Translations under genes and position numbers: made by a program | Notes under the pieces: generated by a model | Database searches by the model: none | Seen by the model: only the letters and a program-made list of their open reading frames with translations | What the model was told of the DNA's origin: nothing | Part shown: positions 18,510 through 26,837 of the stretch, in pieces | Layout of the letters: each line of letters begins with the position of its first letter | Position numbering within the stretch: the first letter of the stretch is position 1 | Source: Deltaproteobacteria bacterium | Lineage (GTDB): Bacteria; Myxococcota; Myxococcia; SLRQ01 | Reading direction: 5' to 3' | DNA length: 64,000 nucleotides | NCBI GenBank assembly: GCA_007130885.1 | Contig: SLRQ01000012.1 | Span: 1-64,000, forward strand

Positions 18510-20450
18510 CTATCCAGCCTGGGCCTCACGGCGCATATCCATGTCAAAGAGGACTCTCTCTCTGGCCTTGTCGATACCCAGAGCCTTCCTCTTTTCGTCG
18601 ATGTGCTCAATCATTCGTTGAGCCGCCTTTATGGGATCGGGCTCGAAGGCCCATTTACCCTTGAAAATCTCTTCCATCTCCTCGAAGAGGAACCGGGTTA
18701 CCTCCTCGCTGCCTGTCGTAGGCCAGTTCACGCCGAACAAGGTGAACACCCCGGAGGAGACGAAGTACTGACCAATTGCGATGGCCTTCTCACTCATCCA
18801 CTCGGGGGCCGCGCCGGCGACGGGAAGGTCGCTTATGTCGTCACCAAGACCTCCCTCGCGAACCATCTCGGTAGCCGCCGTCAGGATCCTGGAGTTGTCC
18901 ACGCAAGAGCCCATGTGGAGCACCGGCGGAATGCCGACGGTCTCGCACACCTCCGCGAGACCCTCACCCGCATACTCCTTGGCCGCGTCTGGAAGAAGCA
19001 GGCCTTCCTTGGCGCAAGCAATTGCCGAGCATCCGGTCTGGAGCACCAGCACATCGTTCTTGATGAGCTCCTTCACCATCGCCAGATGCACGGCGTCGTG
19101 CGGACCACGGGGGTTGTTGCATCCAACGACTCCGGCCACGCCCCGGATCCTGCCGTTGATGATGTTGTCGTTCAGCGGCCTGAAAGAGCCACGGAAGCGG
19201 CCTCCTAGCATGTAGTTGATTGTCTCGTGCGAGAAGCCCGCAATCAGATCCGTCGATGCCGCCGGGATGTTCGTCTTTCCCTTGCGGTTGGGGAAGTTGT
19301 TCACCGCTTCCAGCATGATCTTCTTCGCGGAGTCCAGCGCGTGATGCTCGTCGAACTGCATGTGAGTCGCGCCGGTGATCCGCGCCTTGCTGGAGGTGCT
19401 GATCACCTTGGTGTGGTAGCACTTGGCGATCTCCGGCAGCGACTGCATCACGCACTGCACGTCGACCACCATTGCCTCCACGGCTCCGGTGACGATCGCG
19501 AGTTCCTGCTGCAGCATGTTTCCGGCAATGGGAACACCGTGCCGCATCAGCACCTCGTTGGCGGTGCAGCAGATACCGGCGATGTTGATGCCGCTTGCTC
19601 CCTTGGCCTTGGCCGCCTTGAGGATCTCCGGATCTCGCCCGGCCACCACCAGCATCTCGGAGAGAATCGGCTCGTGGCCATGGACGATTACGTTGACTTG
19701 ATCTTCCTTGAGAACACCGAGGTTCACCTTGCTCCGAAGCGGAACGGGAGTGCCGAACATTACATCCTGCAGCTCCGTGCCGATCATGGAGCCGCCCCAT
19801 CCATCAGCCAGCGAGGCCCGAGCTCCCTGGAGCAGAAGGCTCCTGACATCCTGATCCACTCCCATGTGGGTGCGGTGCATGGTCTCGACGACCTCGCGGT
19901 CGATGCCTCGAGGGACGACGCCCAGCTCGCGCCAAAGCTCCTGACGCTTCTCGGCCGCCCTCTTGATGAAGCAAAGCTCACCTTCCTGCCGGCCGAACTC
20001 CGCCAGCATCATCTCACCCAAATCGACGGCGATCTCCTGCACGGTCCTGCCCTCGGTCGGGATCTCGAGCTCCGCGGCGAGCTTCATCAACTTCGCCTCG
20101 TCCTTGATCTGGTAGTCCTTGGACTCGCCCCTCGCCATGGCAAGGAAGACCTGCGCCACCTCGCGGCCGTGATCCGAGTGCGAGGCGGCTCCACCAGCGA
20201 TCATGCGGAGAAAGTTCCTTGCAGCTATCGTGTCCGCGGTGGCTCCGCAGACGCCCGTTTGGCCCTTATCTTGTTGGGCCTTAGGGAGCCTGCATGGCCC
20301 CATGGCACACATCTTACAGCATACGCCCTCCCCGCCTATGTTGCACGGCTTTAGCTTGTCCGCTCTGGAGAAGGCGGTGGACAAATCCTCGGCCTGTGTC
20401 TTCTCCAAAAGCTCCAAAGTGGCGCTGCATACGCTCTTGTCATTCTTCAT
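18510..20450 (-). CDS. acsA: Nickel CO dehydrogenase catalytic subunit
   Basis: AcsA (CooS family) reduces CO2 to CO at the Ni-Fe-S C-cluster and feeds CO through a tunnel to AcsB. At 646 residues it is full length. The D- and B-cluster cysteines are at C36, C44, C45, C48, C53 and C68. Downstream histidine- and cysteine-bearing motifs such as VIVHGHEP, GICCTANEV and GCNNPRG match C-cluster and proton-path regions. The start follows GAGGAGAGCGGA on the minus strand. About 150 bp separate it from acsD, with several hairpins. Confidence 0.96.
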   Translation of the reverse strand: MKNDKSVCSATLELLEKTQAEDLSTAFSRADKLKPCNIGGEGVCCKMCAMGPCRLPKAQQDKGQTGVCGATADTIAARNFLRMIAGGAASHSDHGREVAQVFLAMARGESKDYQIKDEAKLMKLAAELEIPTEGRTVQEIAVDLGEMMLAEFGRQEGELCFIKRAAEKRQELWRELGVVPRGIDREVVETMHRTHMGVDQDVRSLLLQGARASLADGWGGSMIGTELQDVMFGTPVPLRSKVNLGVLKEDQVNVIVHGHEPILSEMLVVAGRDPEILKAAKAKGASGINIAGICCTANEVLMRHGVPIAGNMLQQELAIVTGAVEAMVVDVQCVMQSLPEIAKCYHTKVISTSSKARITGATHMQFDEHHALDSAKKIMLEAVNNFPNRKGKTNIPAASTDLIAGFSHETINYMLGGRFRGSFRPLNDNIINGRIRGVAGVVGCNNPRGPHDAVHLAMVKELIKNDVLVLQTGCSAIACAKEGLLLPDAAKEYAGEGLAEVCETVGIPPVLHMGSCVDNSRILTAATEMVREGGLGDDISDLPVAGAAPEWMSEKAIAIGQYFVSSGVFTLFGVNWPTTGSEEVTRFLFEEMEEIFKGKWAFEPDPIKAAQRMIEHIDEKRKALGIDKARERVLFDMDMRREAQAG

Positions 20451-20478
20451 TCCGCTCTCCTCGCACCGTTTCTCGAAT

Positions 20479-20514
20479 CGTGGCCCATCGAGGCCACGAG
20501 GTTGCTACCGCAAC
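20479..20514 (-). other. Tandem hairpins in the acsA leader
   Basis: Two adjacent inverted repeats lie 29-64 bp upstream of the acsA start. The first has perfect seven-base arms around a six-base loop (20479-20498). The second has five-base arms around a four-base loop (20501-20514). They are in the spacer between acsD and acsA. Possible roles are translation control of acsA or mRNA end protection. I do not recognise a known riboswitch class. Confidence 0.45.
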
Positions 20515-20584
20515 GAGAACCGTCAAGAATACTTGTTGACGTTTTGTTCTTCCCGGTTTGTTCCCGATTGGCAGAAGGGCCCGC

Positions 20585-20602
20585 AAAAGCGGTTTCCCCG
20601 CT
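20585..20602 (-). terminator. Weak terminator-like hairpin at the end of acsD
   Basis: On the minus strand a five-base-pair stem (AGCGG/CCGCT, GGAAA loop) overlaps the acsD stop and is followed by TTTT and then GC. The stem is short, so it may attenuate rather than stop transcription before acsA. Confidence 0.35.
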
Positions 20603-21542
20603 AGCCCATCATATCGCTGATTAGCTTTCTAGTTCTCTTGATTGCTTCGGGATGCCTCATGATCAGCAGATCCGCACCTGCGTTGAGCAGGAGGGAGGCT
20701 GTCATTGCCTCCATCATGATGCCCCGTTCTTCAGGATCACCTAGCTTCGGGTCCTCCTGCTGGGGGATACCAACCTCTTTGACCTTCCAAACCTCCCTGG
20801 CCATATTGCAAATAATCGGGAAAGCCAGCCGCTCGTCTTCTTGCAGCAGGGCCGCCATGCGTATTCTTTCCATAACCGAGTAGGTGTACTCGATTCCATA
20901 GCCCAGCGCGGCAGAGTTGGGGTCAATGACTATCCGGTCATCGGGAACACCCAAATTACCCAATAGGATATTGAGCTGCTTGGCTAGGTTGATGTCTATG
21001 GGGGTCATCGCCGCAACGACGTGCTGATACGCGATGGCCGCTGCTCCTACCCGAGAGTAGTTGTTCTCGGTTACGGGGCCGACCATCAAGCCCCTTCCTT
21101 CGCAGGCCTCACAGATTGCCTTTAGCGCTTCCGCGTCTTTTTCATCGTTACCACAGCCCCAGACGATCAGCGGCACTTCCACCGCCTCGGCTACTCGCGA
21201 CGCGGTGGCGACAGCGTCCTCCACCGGATCGTCTTTGCCGTTAGGGTCCAGTCCCTTGAGCTGAAGGCAGATGATCTCCGCGCCGTACTCCTCGATGCAC
21301 TTGCCGGCCCATTTTACAGGGTCATCGACTACATCCTTGAAAGGCGCCAGAGCCGCTTCCGGCCAGTCCTCTGGAGGATGGTCATATACCTCCATCGCTA
21401 TCCGAGGCGGGTTCGGCATCTCGCCTTCGAATACATGGAAGGGAAAGCTGTTAGCCCCTCCCATGGTCACCTTATTGGCACTTCCGAAAGAAATCTGCCG
21501 AATTGCCCCGCTGTAGCTGGTCTTCGGTATTTCTACACCCAT
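20601..21542 (-). CDS. acsD: Corrinoid iron-sulfur protein small subunit (CODH/ACS delta)
   Basis: AcsD pairs with AcsC to hold the corrinoid. It is a TIM-barrel protein; segments AEIICLQLKGLDPNG near residue 95, GPVTENNYSRVGAAA near 165 and DPNSAALGYGIEYTYSVMERIR near 210 are family-typical. I place the start at ATG 21542, which has GGAGGT five bases upstream; in-frame starts at 21554 and 21572 would add 4 and 10 residues. It sits between fhs and acsA, so the gene order is acsD-acsA-acsB-acsC, unlike Moorella. Confidence 0.94.
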   Translation of the reverse strand: MGVEIPKTSYSGAIRQISFGSANKVTMGGANSFPFHVFEGEMPNPPRIAMEVYDHPPEDWPEAALAPFKDVVDDPVKWAGKCIEEYGAEIICLQLKGLDPNGKDDPVEDAVATASRVAEAVEVPLIVWGCGNDEKDAEALKAICEACEGRGLMVGPVTENNYSRVGAAAIAYQHVVAAMTPIDINLAKQLNILLGNLGVPDDRIVIDPNSAALGYGIEYTYSVMERIRMAALLQEDERLAFPIICNMAREVWKVKEVGIPQQEDPKLGDPEERGIMMEAMTASLLLNAGADLLIMRHPEAIKRTRKLISDMMG

Positions 21543-21615
21543 TCTGACCTCCATTTGGCTCTCGAGATACACCGCGTGATATCACCGCGTAGTGCATCCG
21601 AACCCGATTTCGGCG

Positions 21616-23388
21616 TTAGAAAAGCCCTCGAACCTTTCCATTCTCGACGTCCACATCGATGCGTCTATACGCAGGGTTCGATGCGGTTCCCGGCATGAGC
21701 TTGATGGTACCGGCGACCGGCACGATGAATCCAGCACCCTTGTAAATTAGGATGTCACTGATCGGAAGCGTCCATCCCTTGGGCCGGCCTTTCAGATTCG
21801 GGTCGTGCGAGAGAGAGAGATGTGTCTTCACCATGCACGTGCACAGATCTCGCGCCACGGGATCCGCCTCGAACTGCTTGGCTTTCTCCAAGGCGGTATC
21901 GGAGTAGCTGACACCGTCGGCCCCGTACACCTCGGTAGCAACAAGCTCGATCCGCTCCCGCAGCGGAGTCTCGAGATCGTACAGGAACTTGAACTCGGAT
22001 TTCTCCTCGCAAGCCTGCATTACTGCCTCGGCAAGCTCGATGGCGCCGTCGCCGCCCTTCAGCCAGTGCTGCGAGACTGCGCAGTAAGCCCCATGCTCCT
22101 CGGCGATACGTTTGACGAGCGCAATCTCGTTTTCCTTATCCGTGTGGAAGCCGTTGATGCACACCACGGGCCTTACGCCGCTCTTCTTGACGGTCTCGAT
22201 ATGCGCGATCAAGTTGCTGCACCCGGCTTCCACCAGCGAGAGATTCTCCTTGGTGTAGGCGTCATCCAGAGGAACACCGGGTTTGACCGCCGGGCCACCA
22301 CCATGCATCTTGAGAGCACGGATCGTCGCCACGAGCACCACGGTATCGGGGTGTATTCCAGACACCCGGCTCTTGATGTTCCAGAACTTCTCGAACCCGA
22401 TGTCCGCTCCGAATCCACTCTCCGTTACCACGTAGTCGGAGAGTCTTACTCCGACCTCGTCGGCGATTATCGAGCTCTGCCCCACCGCGATGTTTGCAAA
22501 AGGCCCCGCGTGAACGAGCACGGGCTGGCCCTCGATGGTCTGCATGAGGGTCGGGTTCATCGCGTTGACCATCCACGCGGTCATCGCGCCGTCGACTTCC
22601 AGGTCACGTGTGGTGACCTCCTTGCCCGAGCGGCTGTAGGCGAGCACCATCTTCGAGATTCGCTCACGGAAATCCTTCAGGTCCCGGGACATCGCCAAAA
22701 TGGCCATGATCTCGCTCGAAACCGTGATCTGGAAGCCGGAATCCGTCTCCAGGCCATCCATCTTTCCGCCCTTGCCTATTGTGATGTTTCGCAAGGCCTG
22801 GGCGCAGAAATCCATTGCCCATTTTGCCTGCACCCGCTGCGGATCGATGTCCAAACGAGTCAGCTCGCTCTTGGCAAGACGAGCGTCATCGTAGTTGGCC
22901 TCGTGCTGCATACGAGATGTGAGCGCCACCATGGATAGGTTGTGCGCGTTGGTGATGGCGTCTATGTCTCCCGTCAGACCGAGAGAAAACTCCGTAAGAG
23001 GCACGCACAACGCAAGTCCACCACCAGCAGCGGAGCCTTTTATATTAAAGGTGGGTCCACCGCTGGGCTGACGAATTGTTCCGACAACATTCTTTCCGAG
23101 CTTGCCCAGCCCTTCGACCAACCCGATTGCCGTGGTGGTCTTGCCCTCTCCAAGTGGAGTTGGAGTGATGGCCGTTACATCTATGTACTTACCTCGCTTC
23201 TTATCGCCGATCCTGTCTATGACCTTTCCGAAGTCCACCTTACCGAGCCGGCGTCCCATCGGAATCATCTCATCTTCTTGCAAGCCGAGCTCGCGCCCTA
23301 TTTCTTCGAAGGGCTTCATCTCGGCTTCCGCCGCTTCGGCAATCTCCCAGTCCTTCATTCGCGTGGGGTCTAGCGAAGTCTTTGCCAT
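21616..23388 (-). CDS. fhs: Formate-tetrahydrofolate ligase
   Basis: Fhs uses ATP to attach formate to THF, giving 10-formyl-THF. The 590-residue protein has the nucleotide-binding [16 protein letters not shown] segment near residue 75 and the usual FTHFS motifs ([18 protein letters not shown] near 105, [16 protein letters not shown] region near 330). The N-terminus is somewhat longer than the commonest 555-560-residue form. The start has AGGAG with good spacing. It follows the formate dehydrogenase genes directly, so formate made by FdhA is used by the next enzyme. Confidence 0.97.
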   Translation of the reverse strand: MAKTSLDPTRMKDWEIAEAAEAEMKPFEEIGRELGLQEDEMIPMGRRLGKVDFGKVIDRIGDKKRGKYIDVTAITPTPLGEGKTTTAIGLVEGLGKLGKNVVGTIRQPSGGPTFNIKGSAAGGGLALCVPLTEFSLGLTGDIDAITNAHNLSMVALTSRMQHEANYDDARLAKSELTRLDIDPQRVQAKWAMDFCAQALRNITIGKGGKMDGLETDSGFQITVSSEIMAILAMSRDLKDFRERISKMVLAYSRSGKEVTTRDLEVDGAMTAWMVNAMNPTLMQTIEGQPVLVHAGPFANIAVGQSSIIADEVGVRLSDYVVTESGFGADIGFEKFWNIKSRVSGIHPDTVVLVATIRALKMHGGGPAVKPGVPLDDAYTKENLSLVEAGCSNLIAHIETVKKSGVRPVVCINGFHTDKENEIALVKRIAEEHGAYCAVSQHWLKGGDGAIELAEAVMQACEEKSEFKFLYDLETPLRERIELVATEVYGADGVSYSDTALEKAKQFEADPVARDLCTCMVKTHLSLSHDPNLKGRPKGWTLPISDILIYKGAGFIVPVAGTIKLMPGTASNPAYRRIDVDVENGKVRGLF

Positions 23389-23553
23389 CTTATCTCTCCT
23401 ATCTACCTATCCAAAGGATACGATCGCCAGATCGTAATGCTCGAACCGATGAGCAGGGCGACCAAGCCCCTGCCCCGCTAATTGGGCGACCTAACATAGA
23501 TGACGAAGCCTCAGCACGCAAGCGAAATGGCTGGTGTTACGAATCTGAATAAG

Positions 23554-24051
23554 TTATGATGCCCGAGCTAGGGTTTCTCCGAGATATCCGTTGACGATCT
23601 CCATCGCGCTCTTGGGCGTAAGACGTCCATACGTCTCATCATCGATCATCATCATCGGTGCCAGCCCGCAGCAGCCGAGGCATGCAACCTTCTCAACCGT
23701 GAAGGCGAGATCTTCGGTAGTCCCTCCTCCGTTGAGATCGAGAGCGGAGGTAATCCGGCTGAAGATCATCTCGGCCCCGCGTACGTGACATGCCGTGCCT
23801 AGACAAACGCGTATGATATGCCGGCCGCGAGGCTTCAGATGAAACTGGGCGTAAAAAGTGGCCACACCGTATACCTGGGCCTCTGGCATGCGCAGGCCGC
23901 GGGCGATACGGCGCACGGCCTCTCGCGGTAGGTATCCATACTCGTCCTGCGTTTGTTGGAGTATTGGAATGAGGGCCCCCGGCTTGCCGACAAATCTAGA
24001 CAAAATCGCGTTGAGCTTGGCTCCATCGAAGGTCTGCACGGATTCACTCAT
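23554..24051 (-). CDS. NuoE/HydC-like [2Fe-2S] subunit of formate dehydrogenase
   Basis: A thioredoxin-like [2Fe-2S] protein of the NuoE family, 165 residues. Likely ligands are C83, C88, C124 and C128. In NAD-linked or bifurcating formate dehydrogenases and hydrogenases, this subunit works with a NuoF-like flavoprotein. Its start overlaps the fdhA stop in TGATG, so translation is coupled. The set NuoF-like, FdhA and NuoE-like resembles HylB/HylC-FdhF-type and HydBC-type complexes. Whether it bifurcates to ferredoxin and NAD cannot be told from sequence. Confidence 0.88.
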   Translation of the reverse strand: MSESVQTFDGAKLNAILSRFVGKPGALIPILQQTQDEYGYLPREAVRRIARGLRMPEAQVYGVATFYAQFHLKPRGRHIIRVCLGTACHVRGAEMIFSRITSALDLNGGGTTEDLAFTVEKVACLGCCGLAPMMMIDDETYGRLTPKSAMEIVNGYLGETLARAS

Positions 24052-26837
24052 CAGTCGCTCCCTTCATTGGTTGCTTCAAAGGCGTCACTCTCACCACTTG
24101 TCTCACAACAACAACCCCGGGCTCCCTCCCAAGGCTGCGGCTCGAGACGCACGGCGCATACCTTTAGCTCCGGGATTTTCGCTACCGGATCCAGGGCCGT
24201 GTTGGTGAGGACGTTTGCGGCGGCCTCCGCGAAATGGAAAGGCATGAAGACTACGCCTTGCTTGATGTTGGGAGTTACGACAGCCTGCGTGACGACGCCT
24301 CCACGGCGAGAAATAACCTTCACAGGTTGCCCGTGCTCAATACCCAAGTGTCCCGCATCCTGCTCGTTCACCTCTACGTAGCCTGTGGGCACATGTGCGT
24401 GCAGACTGGGAGCGCGCCGAGTCATACTGCCGGTATGGAAGTGATACAGCATCCGGCCGGTAGTCAAAACGATTGGAAACTCGCCGTTCGGAACCTCCGC
24501 CGGAGGACGGTGGTCAACAGGCGAGAACAGCCCCTTCCCGCGCGCGAATGTCTCCGTGTGAAGAATAGGAGTGCCCGGGTGATCGGCATCGGGACATGGC
24601 CACTGGAGCCCCACAGGATCCAAACGGTCGTAGCTGATGCCTCCATAGCTCGGCGTAAGAGCGGACAGATCACTCATTATCTCGGCCGATTCCTCGTAGC
24701 CCCAGCTCTGCCCAAACCGAGCAGCCAGATCGCATAGGATCCGCCAATCGGCCTTGGCCTCACCCGGAGACGAGACAGCCGGACGAACAAGCTGCACTCT
24801 ACGCTCGGTGTTCGTGAAGGTACCGGATTTCTCGGCGAACGAGGCAGCAGGCAGTACTACATCCGCCAGCTGAGCTGTCTCGGTGAGGAATACGTCTTGT
24901 ACGACCAAGAAATCAAGGTTCTCCAGCCCTTCCTTGACATGAGTAATGTCGGGGTCGGCCAGCATGGGGTTCTCGCCCATGATGTAGAGAGCGCGCAGCC
25001 CACCATCCGCGGCCTCATTGATCATCTCGATCATCGTCAGACCGGGATCGGCACGCAAGGGGCTGCCCCAAGCACGTTCGAACTTGCTCCTCAGCTCTTT
25101 TTTCGACACCAGCTGATAGCCGGGAAGATGACTTGGTATACATCCCATGTCGCAGGCACCTTGCACATTGTTCTGCCCACGCAGAGGATTCACACCCGTT
25201 GCAAAGCGTCCGATATTGCCTGTCAGCATCGCCAGATTGGCGATGGCCTTCACATTGTCCACACCCTTGGAATGTTGGGTGATCCCCATCGAGTAGAGAA
25301 CGGCTCCGCGTCTCTCACGAGCAAACATTCTGGCCGCCTCGATGATATCAGCGGCCGGTACGCCGGTGAGTTCGGCTGCCCGTTCGGGACTGTACTCGGC
25401 AACCTTCTCTTTGACTTCGGCAAAGCCCTCGGTCCTGTTCTCGATGAACTCCTTGTCCTCGAGTCCTTCCGCCAAGATGACGTGAGCCATTGCGTTTAGC
25501 AACGCGATGTCACTTCCCGGATGGTGCTGGAGATGCAAGTCCGCACGGTAAGCCATATCCGTAACACGGGGGTCCGCCACTATGAGCTTTGCGCCGGCAC
25601 GACGCCCCCGCTCGACCACGGCCCCAATAACGGGGTGTGTTTCGGTGGTGTTGGACCCGGTGATGAACAGCACGTCGCTCGACTCGAACTCCCAGTTCGA
25701 GTTCGTCATAGCTCCACTACCGAAAACCGTGGCTAGACCAGCTACAGTGGAGGCATGGCAAAGACGAGCGCAATGGTCGACATTATTCGTGGCAACGCAC
25801 GAGCGCATGAACCTCTGGAACAAGTAGTTCTCTTCGTTGGTGCATTTCGCAGAAGCCAGCCCGCCTATGGCGTCAGAGCCATGCTTCGACTTGATGGTCC
25901 GCAACCGCTCAGCGACCAGGTCCAGTGCTTCATCCCAACTGGTGGGATGAAGCTCGCCGTCATCTTTTCTCACCAAAGGACGAGTCAGCCGGTCCTCATC
26001 TTGAATCCAGCCGTGGCCGAAGTGCCCCTTGACGCACACGAGACCACGATTTGCGGGCCCCTCCACCGCTGACGACCCGATGATCCGACCGTCACGTACG
26101 TGGAGGTTTATCGAGCAACCCACCCCACAATAGGGGCAGATGGTGCGCACCTTTTCATACTCATAGGCGCGTCCCTGACGAGCCCCTTGCTTGGGCTGAA
26201 GCGCCCCGGTGGGACAAGCGGTGACACAGTTGCCGCAGAACACACAGGACGACTCGGTAAGCGGCATTTCAAAAGAAGTGGCAACCTTCGTCTCGGCACC
26301 GCGAGATGCAAAATCCACGGCCCCATAACCCATAACCTCCGCACACATTCTTACGCATCGACCACAAAGGATGCACTTGCTCATGTCCCGCACGAAAAAC
26401 GGGTTATCCGCTTCAACTTCGCCGGGTTCCTCGACACCACGTTCGTAGTGTTTTCCAGCTATTTGCCTGCCATCCGCACCGTACTCATAGGCATAGTCCT
26501 GCAGCCGACAGTCTCCAGACCGTTCGCAAACGAGACAGTCAAGAGAATGCTCTGCAAGCAAGAACTCGAGAACCGACCGCCTAGCGCGCAGCACCTGCTC
26601 GCTTCTAGTGCTCACTTTCATGCCCGGCTGGACGGGCGTAGTACACGCGGTAAGCAGTGTCCTCGCCCCCTCCACCTCGACCAAGCACATGCGGCATGTG
26701 CCGTTGGCCGAGAGCAGCCTATGCTGGCACAGCTTCGGGATCTCTATACCGGCCTCGGTGGCGACATCGATGATCGTCGTCCCCGGCTGAGTCTCTACAT
26801 CCGTACCGTCGATGTTCAGCTTGATTGCATCCGCCAT
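24051..26837 (-). CDS. fdhA: Formate dehydrogenase catalytic subunit, cysteine type
   Basis: A Mo/W-bis-pterin formate dehydrogenase of about 928 residues. In order: an N-terminal [2Fe-2S] ferredoxin domain (C38, C49, C52, C66), a His-Cys region near 98-111, two [4Fe-4S] motifs (CILCGRC near 156, CVFCGNC near 199), the MopB [4Fe-4S] motif CPYCGVGC near 235, and the molybdopterin domains. The active-site segment HCARLCHAS has Cys near 361 where E. coli FdhF has selenocysteine, so it is a Sec-independent enzyme. Start ATG 26837 gives TGATG overlap with nuoF-like; GTG 26840 is an alternative. It probably reduces CO2 to formate for Fhs. Confidence 0.94.
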   Translation of the reverse strand: MADAIKLNIDGTDVETQPGTTIIDVATEAGIEIPKLCQHRLLSANGTCRMCLVEVEGARTLLTACTTPVQPGMKVSTRSEQVLRARRSVLEFLLAEHSLDCLVCERSGDCRLQDYAYEYGADGRQIAGKHYERGVEEPGEVEADNPFFVRDMSKCILCGRCVRMCAEVMGYGAVDFASRGAETKVATSFEMPLTESSCVFCGNCVTACPTGALQPKQGARQGRAYEYEKVRTICPYCGVGCSINLHVRDGRIIGSSAVEGPANRGLVCVKGHFGHGWIQDEDRLTRPLVRKDDGELHPTSWDEALDLVAERLRTIKSKHGSDAIGGLASAKCTNEENYLFQRFMRSCVATNNVDHCARLCHASTVAGLATVFGSGAMTNSNWEFESSDVLFITGSNTTETHPVIGAVVERGRRAGAKLIVADPRVTDMAYRADLHLQHHPGSDIALLNAMAHVILAEGLEDKEFIENRTEGFAEVKEKVAEYSPERAAELTGVPAADIIEAARMFARERRGAVLYSMGITQHSKGVDNVKAIANLAMLTGNIGRFATGVNPLRGQNNVQGACDMGCIPSHLPGYQLVSKKELRSKFERAWGSPLRADPGLTMIEMINEAADGGLRALYIMGENPMLADPDITHVKEGLENLDFLVVQDVFLTETAQLADVVLPAASFAEKSGTFTNTERRVQLVRPAVSSPGEAKADWRILCDLAARFGQSWGYEESAEIMSDLSALTPSYGGISYDRLDPVGLQWPCPDADHPGTPILHTETFARGKGLFSPVDHRPPAEVPNGEFPIVLTTGRMLYHFHTGSMTRRAPSLHAHVPTGYVEVNEQDAGHLGIEHGQPVKVISRRGGVVTQAVVTPNIKQGVVFMPFHFAEAAANVLTNTALDPVAKIPELKVCAVRLEPQPWEGARGCCCETSGESDAFEATNEGSD

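Noticed and set aside
19227..22938. Long plus-strand open frames opposite acsA and fhs
   Set aside because: Both are antisense to highly conserved catalytic genes and show no family features.
25750..25770. Selenocysteine codon in fdhA
   Set aside because: The active-site codon is an ordinary Cys codon in HCARLCH and no in-frame TGA or SECIS-like need arises.
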